Below are positions 44,484-53,886 of a stretch of 64,000 nucleotides of DNA, piece after piece (position 1 is the stretch's first letter; the number at the start of each line of letters is the position of its first letter). Under the pieces are notes generated by a model that saw only the letters and a list, made by a program, of their open reading frames with translations, was not told where the DNA came from and ran no database searches. Location of the stretch: NCBI GenBank assembly GCA_028342535.1, contig JAOLWQ010000001.1, positions 186,001 through 250,000 on the forward strand. Reading direction: 5' to 3'. The stretch is from Methylophilaceae bacterium. Its GTDB lineage: Bacteria > Pseudomonadota > Gammaproteobacteria > Burkholderiales > Methylophilaceae. The position numbers and the translations under genes were made by a program.

Positions 44484-45425
44484 ATGAAAAATAAATATTT
44501 TTTAATCTTATTATTAATTTTAGCACTCCCACTTAAAGCTGCTGAGCTAGAACAATATTGCACTACGAGCTTAGCAGATGGTAATTTTCATAAAACAGAT
44601 TGCTCTGTTAACTCTAGTTTTGAAGGCAAAAAGTATTGTTTTGGAAATAAAGCCTCAAAATCTGTTTTTATAGAAGATCCTAAAGCTGTTTTAGCTAAAG
44701 CAAATATTTTTTTTAGTAAAAATAACAGTGACACCCGAACTAAAATTTCACAAAAAATGGCTGACGAATTATTAGAGGATCCAGATTGTGACTTATCTAG
44801 CAAAGATGTCGGATATTTAGATTTTAAGGGTAAGGACTTAACCCATTGTGTAATGGTTAATACTAGCTTCTTTGGAGCAGATTTAAGAGGTGCAAACCTA
44901 TCTGGTGGAAATCTACAGAGAGCTTATTTAAATTTGGCCCGCCTTGAAAAAACTAACTTTAGTGGCGCTAATTTAGCTGAAGCGACCATTTTCCAACCAA
45001 TTTTTGGTAAAACAATTTTTACGGGAGCGAATTTAGCTAATGCACGGATCATTGGCACACTTGGGGATGTGGATATGTCAGGAGCTATCCTAACAAAAGG
45101 TAGGTTAGGTCTAGACGTTGGGAATCAACCTATGGGGCAAATGAAATTTGATACTTCTGGTGGAAATTTTGCAAAAGCTAATTTTGAGGGAGCAGACCTG
45201 AATATCGCAAGTTTTATCTTTGGCGATATGCGAGGAGCTAACTTAAGAAATACTAATTTAAATCGAGCAGAACTAGTTAAGACTGATCTAAGAGGAGCTG
45301 ATTTAACTGATGCTGATTTAACTGATGCTGATGTTGATGGCGCTAACTTTGAAGGTGTGATTGGCCTATCTACAATCAAAGGGTTTTCTACTGTCAAAGG
45401 GAAATGTGATAATTGCGGTATGTAG
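44484..45425 (+). CDS. Exported pentapeptide-repeat protein
   Basis: 313 residues with signal peptide MKNKYFLILLLILALPLKA. A cysteine-containing N-terminal region of about 100 residues follows, then A(D/N)LXX repeats (FFGADLRGANLSGGNLQRAYLNLARL, GANLAEATIF, LRGADLTDADLTDADVDGANFEGV) that should fold as a right-handed quadrilateral beta-helix. It ends KGKCDNCGM, a possible metal-binding or disulfide end. Exported pentapeptide proteins are poorly characterised; no partner is visible. A shared bidirectional terminator separates it from the HU gene. Confidence 0.88.
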   Translation: MKNKYFLILLLILALPLKAAELEQYCTTSLADGNFHKTDCSVNSSFEGKKYCFGNKASKSVFIEDPKAVLAKANIFFSKNNSDTRTKISQKMADELLEDPDCDLSSKDVGYLDFKGKDLTHCVMVNTSFFGADLRGANLSGGNLQRAYLNLARLEKTNFSGANLAEATIFQPIFGKTIFTGANLANARIIGTLGDVDMSGAILTKGRLGLDVGNQPMGQMKFDTSGGNFAKANFEGADLNIASFIFGDMRGANLRNTNLNRAELVKTDLRGADLTDADLTDADVDGANFEGVIGLSTIKGFSTVKGKCDNCGM

Positions 45426-45440
45426 CAAAAATTAGGACAA

Positions 45441-45467
45441 AAAAAACACCCTTTAGGGTGTTTTTTT
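45441..45467. terminator. Bidirectional terminator between pentapeptide gene and HU gene
   Basis: Stem CACCC/GGGTG with A-run on one side and T-run on the other, placed between two convergent genes, so it can stop transcription from both. Confidence 0.9.
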
Positions 45468-45482
45468 ATAATCAATACTTTT

Positions 45483-45755
45483 TTAATTTACTGCTGCTTT
45501 AAGTGCTGCGCCTGCTTTAAATGATGGCACAGTACGTGCTGGAATTTGAAGAGCTGCACCAGTTTGTGGGTTACGACCAGTTCTAGCTGCTCTCTTAGCG
45601 GTTTTGAATGTGCCAAAACCAATTAATGTTACAGTGTCACCTTTTTTTAATGCACCCGTAATTGACTCTACTGTTGCGTCAATTGCACGACCTGCATCTG
45701 CTTTTGTTGCTCCTGTTGCGTTTGCAACTGCTTCAATTAATTCACCTTTATTCAT
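45483..45755 (-). CDS. hupB: DNA-binding protein HU
   Basis: 90 residues: MNKGELIEAVANATGATKADAGRAIDATVESITGALKKGDTVTLIGFGTFKTAKRAARTGRNPQTGAALQIPARTVPSFKAG, a standard HU with the DNA-binding arm RTGRNPQTG. It is a nucleoid protein. Codons are more GCT/GGT/GTT-biased than neighbours, as expected for high expression. hupA/hupB naming is not decidable from sequence alone; hupB is used for the single form. Confidence 0.95.
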   Translation of the reverse strand: MNKGELIEAVANATGATKADAGRAIDATVESITGALKKGDTVTLIGFGTFKTAKRAARTGRNPQTGAALQIPARTVPSFKAGAALKAAVN

Positions 45756-45900
45756 GCCATTCCCCTGTATAGATTAATGTGTGTACAAACTAAATGCCTG
45801 TTAACCCTTGCTAGCACTAACATAAATTCACTTTGCCTTTTTTTAATTTTGTTGTCAACACTTTATTTTCCTTATATTTTACTTATTTTAATGTCTATCT

Positions 45901-45916
45901 CTTACATTTTTGTAAG
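45901..45916. promoter_or_regulatory. Palindrome CTTACA-N4-TGTAAG upstream of umuD
   Basis: A perfect 6-base inverted repeat with four-T spacer, 55 bases before the umuD start and in the divergent hup-umuD gap. It could be the operator of an SOS-type repressor. The match is to shape only, not to a known LexA box of this group. Confidence 0.5.
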
Positions 45917-45970
45917 GTTTGTGGTACCAATTTTAATCAAAATATATTTGATTTATGTTACAATATTCAA

Positions 45971-46552
45971 ATGAGTAATAATAATAAAAAGCATGGTGGT
46001 CTAAGGGTAGGGGCTGGACGAAAATTAAATAGTGGTATTTATGGCGAAGCTACTAAAGTGATGAGAGTCCCTGAAAGTAAAGTTTTTGATATTAAGAAAT
46101 ATATTATTCAATCTCAGTTAGCGAATGTCGTTGATATTAGCAAGATTAACTCTTCATTAAGCTACCAACCTTTGAATCTATTTGAGCATAAGGTACCTGC
46201 TGGATTTCCATCACCAGCTGACGACCACATAGAAAAAAAATTAGATTTGAATGAGTATCTAATTAAACAAAAGGAAGCAACATTTTTTGTAAGGATTAAG
46301 GGCGACTCAATGATTGATGCAGGGATTCATGATAACGACATTGTGATTGTAGATAAATCGCAGAAAGCTTCTAATGGAGATATTGTTCTAGCCTCTATCG
46401 ACGGTGACTTTACTGTAAAATCATTGTCAAGTTATAAATCTAAATATCGACTATTAGCAGCGAATGAAAAATATAAACCAATTGATATTAATGAATCAAT
46501 GCAATTCGAGGTTTGGGGGGTTGTAACTGGAGCAGTCAGGAAGTTTAAATAA
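45971..46552 (+). CDS. umuD: UmuD-like DNA polymerase V autoproteolytic subunit
   Basis: 193 residues from ATG 45971 (the track start 45833 lies in non-coding AT-rich DNA). An N-terminal KHGGLRVGAGRKLNSGIYGEATKVMRVPE precedes the UmuD core. That core has the cleavage site VPAGFPSPADD (A77-G78), the Ser nucleophile in KGDSMIDAG (S113) and the general-base Lys in GDFTVKSL (K150). It undergoes RecA-stimulated self-cleavage to form Pol V with UmuC. E. coli UmuD has 139 aa; the extra N-terminus resembles those of UmuD homologues that may bind DNA. It lies four bases before umuC. Confidence 0.93.
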   Translation: MSNNNKKHGGLRVGAGRKLNSGIYGEATKVMRVPESKVFDIKKYIIQSQLANVVDISKINSSLSYQPLNLFEHKVPAGFPSPADDHIEKKLDLNEYLIKQKEATFFVRIKGDSMIDAGIHDNDIVIVDKSQKASNGDIVLASIDGDFTVKSLSSYKSKYRLLAANEKYKPIDINESMQFEVWGVVTGAVRKFK

Positions 46553-46556
46553 GGCT

Positions 46557-47813
46557 ATGATTGCGCTAGTAGATGTAAATAATTTTTACGTAAGCTGTGA
46601 AAGATTATTTAATCCAAAGTTATTGAATAAACCAGTTGTAGTACTTAGTAACAATGACGGATGTATTATTTCAAGAAGTAATGAAGCTAAATTATTAGAT
46701 ATCAAAATGGGCACGCCACTATTTAAGATAAAAAATTTAATTAAAGTATCTAGTATTAAAGTTTTATCATCAAACTACCCACTCTATGCAGACATAAGCA
46801 ATCGCACAATGACTGTGTTGGGATCTTTTTCACCCCGACAAGAAATTTATTCAATTGATGAATGCTTTTTAGACTTATCAGGTAATCGAGATCTTTATGC
46901 GATAGGACAAACAATAAAAAAAAAATTATGGCAATATTTAGATATGCCAGTATGTGTTGGTATAGCCCCAACAAAAACATTAGCAAAATTAGCAAATTAT
47001 TGCGCGAAAAAACAGCCTTCATGGTCTGGGGTATGCGATTTATCTAAATTATCTACTATAAGAATTGATAATATTATGTCTAAAATAAACGTCTCTGAGG
47101 TATGGGGGATTGGAAATAAAACATCAGATAAATTAAACTCGATAGGTGTATATTCAGTATTAGATTTAAAGAAATCTGATGCAATTTGTATGAAAAAGAA
47201 ATTTAGTATAAATCTAGAGAAAATTATTTATGAGCTCAACAAGACTATTTGCTTTCCTATTGAGCCAAAAATACCACTAAAAAAACAAATAGTCACTTCA
47301 AGAAGTTTCGGCCGCCCAATTCAAAGATATAATTTATTAGTTGAAGCAATTACAACATTTACCTCTAGAGCAGCTTATAAGTCAAGGCAGCAGAATACAC
47401 TTGCAGAATACGTTAGTGTATTTATCAGTAGCAGTCCTTTTCAAAAGAAACCATACTTTTATCAAAATATCATCACATTAAAGCTTCCTTATCTAACAAG
47501 TGATACGAATTTTATTTTATCTATAGCGTTGGAAGGGTTAAAGTCGATTTATAAAGCTAATATTAAATATACTAAATGTGGGATTATTTTATCAGGGTTG
47601 GCGGACAAGCATAGGAGCCAAGATTATTTATGGCCTATAGAAAATATTGAACGTTCTCAACTAACTAAAGTTATCGATAATATTAATTTTAAATTTGATA
47701 AACAAAGTGTTCGCTTTGCAACACAACCGCTTAGTCCAATATGGGAGATGAAGCAATCGAGGAAAAGTCAGTCATTTACTACGTCATGGAAGGAACTGTT
47801 GGTAGTTAATTAA
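46557..47813 (+). CDS. umuC: DNA polymerase V catalytic subunit UmuC
   Basis: A 418-aa Y-family polymerase with MIALVDVNNFYVSCERLFNP, VVVLSNNDGCIISRSNEAK, the catalytic DE pair in YSIDECFLDLSG and VCVGIAPTKTLAKLANYCAKK. It carries out translesion synthesis with UmuD'. Stop and tail fit the family (PLSPIWEMKQSRKSQSFTTSWKELL). It overlaps the convergent rodZ-like gene by eight bases. Confidence 0.95.
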   Translation: MIALVDVNNFYVSCERLFNPKLLNKPVVVLSNNDGCIISRSNEAKLLDIKMGTPLFKIKNLIKVSSIKVLSSNYPLYADISNRTMTVLGSFSPRQEIYSIDECFLDLSGNRDLYAIGQTIKKKLWQYLDMPVCVGIAPTKTLAKLANYCAKKQPSWSGVCDLSKLSTIRIDNIMSKINVSEVWGIGNKTSDKLNSIGVYSVLDLKKSDAICMKKKFSINLEKIIYELNKTICFPIEPKIPLKKQIVTSRSFGRPIQRYNLLVEAITTFTSRAAYKSRQQNTLAEYVSVFISSSPFQKKPYFYQNIITLKLPYLTSDTNFILSIALEGLKSIYKANIKYTKCGIILSGLADKHRSQDYLWPIENIERSQLTKVIDNINFKFDKQSVRFATQPLSPIWEMKQSRKSQSFTTSWKELLVVN

Positions 47814-48714
47814 GCTCAGCAGCCATATCAACTGGAGTGAGCTGAATAAAATTATCATTATCTTTTAAAATAACTTTCCAACCTTGAAAATATAATTCAC
47901 TGATTGATGAATCTAGCTGAATCTTAAAGGGAGCCTGGCCTCGGTGAGTAATTTTTCCACCTTCAACAAGGTCGTATTGCTTAAGGATACCTTGATTATC
48001 AATGGTACAAATAGACTGTTTCTTAAGAGAGACGATGTGAAAATAAGTTGCAGGCTTTTCTGGGTTTGCATGGGACCATATTTTGTCCATAGAGGCAGAT
48101 TCAATCGTGCATAGAAATTCAGTTGAAGAAATGTCAGATTTTTTATCGATTTCCTGAATTTCTTTTTTAGAGACCACCTCTAAGTTTTTATCTTTAATAT
48201 AATTTTTACTTATAGGGATTGCGATACTATCATCGATGGGCGCCACTTTAGAATTATCAACATTAGTAATAGCTATTTTAGAGTTAGGAGCTGTATCTTT
48301 ATTAGGCTGAATAAAGAAGATGATAAATACTAAGCCTAATATTATCAGCGCTAAAAGTACAGATCTTCTCGATACTTTTAAGGTTAGTTTGTGTAGAGAA
48401 TTTAAAAAATGATCATCTTCTGTCTCAGCAATACTCATTTTTTCTTTTGAAACAACGTCTAAAGAAAATTCTGGTGGGATTAGCGGGATAATTTTATCAA
48501 AATCAACCCCTAAAAATTTAGCATAACGTTTTAGAGCTATCTTTTTAAAGTGGGGAGTAATAAATCCAGGCTCAAGATTGTTTTCTAATGAATTGATTTG
48601 GGTAACGCTTAGAGTAAGTTCAGCGGCAGCATTTTCTTGAGAAATTTTTTGCTTTTTTCTTTCTTGTGAAAGAATTTTATAGTTGTATTCTAAAGTATTA
48701 TTTATATCTACCAT
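47806..48714 (-). CDS. rodZ: RodZ-like protein (HTH + membrane anchor + DUF4115)
   Basis: 302 residues. The N-terminal helix-turn-helix is LSQERKKQKISQENAAAELTLSVTQINSLENN, with TPHFKKIALKRYAKFLGVD. A juxtamembrane basic segment leads to the helix SVLLALIILGLVFIIFFIQ. A periplasmic part follows, with a DUF4115-like C-terminus (GILKQYDLVEGGKITHRGQAPFKIQLDSSISELYFQGWKV). RodZ links MreB to the cell wall machinery. The assignment rests on this domain order. Confidence 0.82.
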   Translation of the reverse strand: MVDINNTLEYNYKILSQERKKQKISQENAAAELTLSVTQINSLENNLEPGFITPHFKKIALKRYAKFLGVDFDKIIPLIPPEFSLDVVSKEKMSIAETEDDHFLNSLHKLTLKVSRRSVLLALIILGLVFIIFFIQPNKDTAPNSKIAITNVDNSKVAPIDDSIAIPISKNYIKDKNLEVVSKKEIQEIDKKSDISSTEFLCTIESASMDKIWSHANPEKPATYFHIVSLKKQSICTIDNQGILKQYDLVEGGKITHRGQAPFKIQLDSSISELYFQGWKVILKDNDNFIQLTPVDMAAELN

Positions 48715-48721
48715 TTTTTAA

Positions 48722-49981
48722 CTAAACCAACCTAAACATTATTATTGCTACTAATGTAGGCGGAAGTGCGCCTAATAATAGTCCCAATGGGTTTATACTT
48801 TTTTCAGAGAAGTGATGACGAAGTATCGCAATCCCTGCTGGATTAGGTGCATTAGCGATTACAGTTAAACCACCCCCAGTAACTGCACCTGCTACAAGTG
48901 CTATTTTAAATTCTTCGGTTAAACCCTCAACTAGCGAGCCTAGATAAGTTAGTGCTGCATTATCAGTAAAGGCTGTAAGGATGGTAGCCCCAAAATAAAC
49001 AGTTGTTGAGTCCATTGACATAAGAGTTGGCTCTAACCACCATTGCTGAGCTCCACCTAGCACAACTAAGCCAGCAAGAAAGAAGGCTACCAATAAAGCT
49101 TCATTGAGTATTAAATCATTTTGGTGATTTTTGTAGGCCGAAGTGTATCCTAGAAAGAATAGAAAAAGAGCCATAAAGATAGCTGGGTGATGAGCAAAAA
49201 GTACAACATTTATAAGAAAAAACAAATGCACTAAAATAATAACAAAAGGTACTGATGCCTCATCTGAATTTTCTTTAAATACTATCTCTTTAAAACTTTC
49301 TTTAAATATAAAGACTATTCCGATTGTATTAATTAAAACAGCTATCGCAGAACGCCAACCGAAATTTGAAAGCATAAACCATATATCCCAATTCCATGTG
49401 CTACTTACCATTAATACCGGGGGAGCAGCATAAGGAGTAAGTGTGCCCCCAATAGAAATATTAACAAATAACACTCCTAAAGTTGCATACTTGAATTTAG
49501 TAGAGGTTTCCTTTCCAAAATAATTTTTACTCAATAACATTGCTGCTAAAGTCATTGCTGCTGGCTCCGTAATAAAAGAGCCAAGAATAGGTACAAAACT
49601 TAGCAAAAGAAAGTAGATAACAATTTCTTTCTTTAGTGGGATTAATTTAGCCAAACTCATGACGATTTTTTCTACAAATTGAAGAATAGGCCTGGTGGCA
49701 GCTATAACCATAATCACAAAAACAAACATAGGCTCTGTAAAATTCCTTGACTCAACATAATTAACGGCAGATTCCTTACCTTCAATACCGAACATAAAAA
49801 GAACCAGAATCATTGCCCAGAAACCAAAAACAATCTCTATTTCACCTAGTAGATGTAAAATTCCTGAATATCTTGGATTGGTGTAAGCAAGATGTTCAAA
49901 ATACTTAGTAGAAAAGGTATGAATAATTGCTACAAAAAATAGAGTTGCACCTATAAGGTTTATAAAAGTTGGATTAAGCAT
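48722..49981 (-). CDS. Putative Na+/H+ antiporter
   Basis: 419 residues with about eleven hydrophobic segments and the wording of the Na_H_antiport_2 / NhaD-like group (ITEPAAMTLAAMLLS, GGTLTPYAAPPVLMVSS, LTAFTDNAALTYLGSL, GAVTGGGLTVIANAPNPAGIAIL). It exchanges Na+ for H+ at the inner membrane. It lies seven bases upstream of the rodZ-like gene on the same strand. Ion specificity is inferred from the family. Confidence 0.87.
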   Translation of the reverse strand: MLNPTFINLIGATLFFVAIIHTFSTKYFEHLAYTNPRYSGILHLLGEIEIVFGFWAMILVLFMFGIEGKESAVNYVESRNFTEPMFVFVIMVIAATRPILQFVEKIVMSLAKLIPLKKEIVIYFLLLSFVPILGSFITEPAAMTLAAMLLSKNYFGKETSTKFKYATLGVLFVNISIGGTLTPYAAPPVLMVSSTWNWDIWFMLSNFGWRSAIAVLINTIGIVFIFKESFKEIVFKENSDEASVPFVIILVHLFFLINVVLFAHHPAIFMALFLFFLGYTSAYKNHQNDLILNEALLVAFFLAGLVVLGGAQQWWLEPTLMSMDSTTVYFGATILTAFTDNAALTYLGSLVEGLTEEFKIALVAGAVTGGGLTVIANAPNPAGIAILRHHFSEKSINPLGLLLGALPPTLVAIIMFRLV

Positions 49982-50103
49982 ATAAAGGATTCAATTGAAA
50001 ATTTAATTAATAATCACGTATTTTAACATTTAGATAAAATCCTTGTTCTTTTATTTTGAGGAATATGTTCTAATTCTTAGATAATTATTATAAAAAAGTC
50101 GGT

Positions 50104-51690
50104 ATGAAGCAACTATCTTCTCAAAAGAAACAAGAACTAATGATGATGCATCAACAAGGAAATGTTGAAGCTACTGCTGAGATGTCAAAAAAACTAATCA
50201 AGGAGTATCCAAAAGAATTTTTACTTCACAACATATTAGGAGTATGCCAAGAAGCTAAAGGAGATTTGCAGGGCGCAGCGAACTCCTATCAAAAAGCAAT
50301 AAATATAGATCCTGATATTCCAGAGCTACAATTTAATTTGGGAGCTATGTTATATGCATTGAATGATAATAAAGGTGCAATAAGTCATTACCAAAAAGCA
50401 ATTGAACTGAATCCTAGTTTTACAGAAGCTTTTTTTAATTTAGGAATTACTTATCAAAGTCAATCTGAGTATGATTTGGCGATTAATTCATATGAACAAG
50501 CAGTTAGTTCTCAACCTGGATTTTATGAAGCTATTGGTAATATTGGAACTATTAAACAATTGCAAGGAAAACTAGAAGAGGCAATTACTCTTTTTAAGAA
50601 ATCTCTAACAATTTTTGAAGATGGCAGAGGTAATTATAATTTAGCAGGGGCTTACAGAAATTTAGGAAATCTATCATTATCCATTAAGCATTACAGGAGA
50701 GCTGTTGAGATAGGTTCAGGAGAGGCTGAATTTTATTCAGACCTTGGGGATGCGTTATGGCACGATGGAAATATTGAGGAAGCTAATCTATTTTTAAGAA
50801 AGGCCGTTGAAGTAAACTCGTCAAATTCAAAATCAAATTATCAGCTAGGTGTTTTCTTGTATGATAATAAAGCTTTCAAGGAGGCTATTCAATATTTTGA
50901 ATCTTCTGAGATTGATGATTGGGAGGAGAGGATACTATATTGTTTTTATAAGCTTGAGAAATACGATCAATTTAAACAAAAATTAGATAGCTTAGTTGTA
51001 AAAAAAAATTCTTCACCTTTTTTAGCAACATTATCAGCACATTATGCACAAAATTTTAAAATAAAGGATCCTTATAATTTCTGTCCATCACCATTAAATT
51101 TTATTTGTCATGAACAAATACCAGAATTAATGGAAAATGATCAAAAACTTATTAAAGAACTTATAAGTGATATTAATACTGCAGATATTGGACAAAGGAA
51201 ACAAAGTCGCCTGACTTCCGGTATTCAGTCCTCAGGAAACTTATTTAAACGAAAAGAATCTTCATTCAAAAAATTAAATATTGCATTAAAACAATTAATT
51301 AATGGATATTTTTTGTCTCATCAGAATGAAGATAATGAATTTATTCACTCTTTTCCAAAAGAAATAGACTTTAGCAGTGCATGGTATGTAAAAATGCAAA
51401 CAGGGGGCCATTTAAGCTCACACATTCATGAGGACGGATGGATTAGCGGAGCAGTTTATCTAGCAATTCCAAAAGACTCAGGGCCAGATGGACAAGAAGG
51501 TGCTATCGAGTTAAGTAGTGATGGCGATGAATACCCAAGGCTTCATGATGCATTTGAGAAAAAAGTAATTTTACCCAATATAGGCGATGTTATATTTTTT
51601 CCCTCTTCTGTCTTTCATCGAACCATTTCTTTTAATTCAAAAGAAGAACGTATTTGTATTGCATTCGATGTAAGACCAGAACTCAATTAA
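50104..51690 (+). CDS. TPR protein with C-terminal 2OG-Fe(II) oxygenase domain
   Basis: 528 residues. About eight TPR units occupy residues 10-280 (for example GDLQGAANSYQKAINIDPDIPELQFNLGAMLYA). A putative 2OG-FeII_Oxy_5 domain lies at about 400-528, with SAWYVKMQTGGHLSSHIHEDGWISGAVYLAIP (His and acidic ligand), GDVIFFPSSVFHRTISF (distal His) and ERICIAFDVRPE (Arg). Such proteins probably hydroxylate a protein bound by the TPR part. Overlaps the convergent BrkB-like gene by eight bases. Confidence 0.88.
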   Translation: MKQLSSQKKQELMMMHQQGNVEATAEMSKKLIKEYPKEFLLHNILGVCQEAKGDLQGAANSYQKAINIDPDIPELQFNLGAMLYALNDNKGAISHYQKAIELNPSFTEAFFNLGITYQSQSEYDLAINSYEQAVSSQPGFYEAIGNIGTIKQLQGKLEEAITLFKKSLTIFEDGRGNYNLAGAYRNLGNLSLSIKHYRRAVEIGSGEAEFYSDLGDALWHDGNIEEANLFLRKAVEVNSSNSKSNYQLGVFLYDNKAFKEAIQYFESSEIDDWEERILYCFYKLEKYDQFKQKLDSLVVKKNSSPFLATLSAHYAQNFKIKDPYNFCPSPLNFICHEQIPELMENDQKLIKELISDINTADIGQRKQSRLTSGIQSSGNLFKRKESSFKKLNIALKQLINGYFLSHQNEDNEFIHSFPKEIDFSSAWYVKMQTGGHLSSHIHEDGWISGAVYLAIPKDSGPDGQEGAIELSSDGDEYPRLHDAFEKKVILPNIGDVIFFPSSVFHRTISFNSKEERICIAFDVRPELN

Positions 51691-52906
51691 GTTGAAGCTT
51701 CCTAGCCATATTTGATAAGAAATACATAGCAACTTTGTGATCCTCAGCTAAAATTTTTCTCATTTGGGTATCAGATACTATTATAATTCTAGCCCAGTCA
51801 GAAACTACTTCTGCCGAAGCAACTCTTGGTATTTTATTTAGCAAAGACAGTTCACCAAAGTAGCTTCCCGCACCAATAATCTCTGTTTGCAACCCTTTTT
51901 TTGTAATACTTATCTCGCCTTCAATAATAAAAAATAGTCTTTGGTCATTATCACCTTCACTAAAGATAGCTTTATTCTTTTTATATTTTTGACCAAATGA
52001 TTGCATAAGATTATTTATGATTGGGTGTCGATGAATGTGTTTAATAATAAACAGTTGTTTTAATAATAACGTCTCTTTTTTATGTAATGCTGCAATAAGC
52101 TCAGCCCCTATTAATAGTGATGCAGTATTAAGGTATAGCCATATTAATGAAATAAATAAGCCTCTCATTCCTCCAAAAAAAGTCCCATAGAAAGAGCTAG
52201 CATTAATAAAAAAATCAAAAAAGTAATTTAAAGAATACCAAGAAAGACTAGTGAGCAATGCGCCTACTATTAAATACTTTTTTTTAATTTTAACTGGGAA
52301 GTAAAAATTAAAAAAAACCATTACAACTAAAATTAATAAAATTAAAGATGTTACTGAGGAAAAATATATTTTTTTTACAATAGGTATATATTCAGCAAAT
52401 ATAGATGATGCTTGAAGTAAAAATATATCTACAAATATATATGTAAAGAATAAAAGCATAATAGTAATGACGGCAAATATATCTTTTATTTTATTTTTGA
52501 AAAAAGTATTTTTATTAGGTAAGCTTAAAATATTGGCAAAGCCATTTCTGAGAGATGCTGTTAGGGGAGTAGCTGCCAAAAATAAAATCATAATCCAGAC
52601 CGCTCCCCAACTAGCTTTTGAAGAAGAAACTTTATAAACTTCATTCATAACTCTCTCATTTATTTCAGGAAGTAAATGAGAGGTTAAATTATCTAAATGA
52701 GATAGAGCAAATGACGAACTAGTAAGCCACTGACTCAAAAAAAAGAATATAAGTAAAATTAAAGGAATGAGCGCAAATAGGGTAAAGAAAGAAATAGAGG
52801 CATTAAAGGCTAAAAAATTATGCCTATTACAGCCAGAAAGAACTTCTTTTACAATAAAGTAGCTTGCACTTTTGTAGCTGAAGACTTTTTTAACATCACT
52901 TATCAT
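51683..52906 (-). CDS. YihY/BrkB membrane protein fused to a cyclic-nucleotide-binding domain
   Basis: 407 residues. The first about 280 form a YihY/BrkB-type membrane protein with six hydrophobic segments (ASISFFTLFALIPLILLIFFF, WGAVWIMILFLAATPLTASLRNG, GMRGLFISLIWLYLNTASLLIGAELIAAL). Residues about 300-400 form a CRP-like cNMP-binding domain (AIFSEGDNDQRLFFIIEGEISI, GAGSYFGELSLLNKIPRVASAEV) in which the R of the ligand-binding signature is retained (GELSLL..PRVAS). The fusion implies second-messenger control of a membrane protein of uncertain function. Confidence 0.87.
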   Translation of the reverse strand: MISDVKKVFSYKSASYFIVKEVLSGCNRHNFLAFNASISFFTLFALIPLILLIFFFLSQWLTSSSFALSHLDNLTSHLLPEINERVMNEVYKVSSSKASWGAVWIMILFLAATPLTASLRNGFANILSLPNKNTFFKNKIKDIFAVITIMLLFFTYIFVDIFLLQASSIFAEYIPIVKKIYFSSVTSLILLILVVMVFFNFYFPVKIKKKYLIVGALLTSLSWYSLNYFFDFFINASSFYGTFFGGMRGLFISLIWLYLNTASLLIGAELIAALHKKETLLLKQLFIIKHIHRHPIINNLMQSFGQKYKKNKAIFSEGDNDQRLFFIIEGEISITKKGLQTEIIGAGSYFGELSLLNKIPRVASAEVVSDWARIIIVSDTQMRKILAEDHKVAMYFLSNMARKLQLN

Positions 52907-52920
52907 TTATTAAATACAGC

Positions 52921-53886
52921 TTAAGAAAGTAGTTTAAATTTTTCTGTAGCAAATATTAACGCGGATAGTGTTCCATCTTCAGAGGCAGAATGGCCTGCAT
53001 CAGAAATAATAATTAATTCACTATGAGGTAATTGCTGTTTAAGTTCATAAGCTGTTTTGGGTGGGCAAACCATATCATATCTCCCTTGCACGATCTCAAT
53101 GGGAATATTTTCTAATACTTTAATTTTTTTGAGAATGTCATTTCCATCAATAAAACAAAAATTATTAATATAATGCAACTGAACTTTAGCTCTTGCTAAC
53201 TCAAATTCATAATTAATATCTTCATCGGAATTATTAAGTTCTGATGAGGGAAGTAATTTTAAAATACTCCCTTCAAATTTATTCCATGCAACAGCCGCTT
53301 TTTTAGCAATATCAAAATTACTTCCGAATACTAAATCAGTATATTCCTGTACAAGATTGTCCTTATTAATGCTGTCTTTATGACTAAGAAGTAATTCATG
53401 ATTTTCAGGAAAAAATTGATCTACATCTTTTAAAAACCAATCAAGCTCTTTCTCTCTGCTAAGGAATACGCCACGCAAAATTAATCCTATTAAATATTTT
53501 GGATATTTAATTCCATAAGCTAGTGCTAATGAGCTGCCCCATGAGCCACCAAATAAAATCCATTTTTCGATATTTAAATGCTTACGAATAATCTCAATAT
53601 CAGTGACTAAGTCTTCTGTAGTATTTTCTTTAGTTTCACCAAGAGGAGTACTTTTTCCACAACCCCTTTGGTCAAAAAGAATTATTCTGTAATATTTGGG
53701 GTCAAAAAAACGACGTTGCTTAGTTCCACAACCACCTCCAGGACCACCATGTAAAAAAATTATAGGTTGACCGCTAGGGTTGCCTGATTCTTCTACATAA
53801 ATATTATGTAAGTTACCGCATGGAATTCGGTATTCTTTATTAGGCTCAATTTCGGGAAATAAACCATAGGTTTTTTCTTCTAACAT
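52921..53886 (-). CDS. pip: Proline iminopeptidase
   Basis: A 321-aa alpha/beta hydrolase with the oxyanion motif FLHGGPGGGCG, RGCGKSTP, the nucleophile elbow GGSWGSSLALAYG, VQGRYDMVCPP (Asp) and SDAGHSASE (His). It removes N-terminal Pro from peptides in the cytoplasm. The length is close to the 310-320 aa of known Pip proteins. It lies 14 bases upstream of the BrkB-like gene. Confidence 0.93.
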   Translation of the reverse strand: MLEEKTYGLFPEIEPNKEYRIPCGNLHNIYVEESGNPSGQPIIFLHGGPGGGCGTKQRRFFDPKYYRIILFDQRGCGKSTPLGETKENTTEDLVTDIEIIRKHLNIEKWILFGGSWGSSLALAYGIKYPKYLIGLILRGVFLSREKELDWFLKDVDQFFPENHELLLSHKDSINKDNLVQEYTDLVFGSNFDIAKKAAVAWNKFEGSILKLLPSSELNNSDEDINYEFELARAKVQLHYINNFCFIDGNDILKKIKVLENIPIEIVQGRYDMVCPPKTAYELKQQLPHSELIIISDAGHSASEDGTLSALIFATEKFKLLS

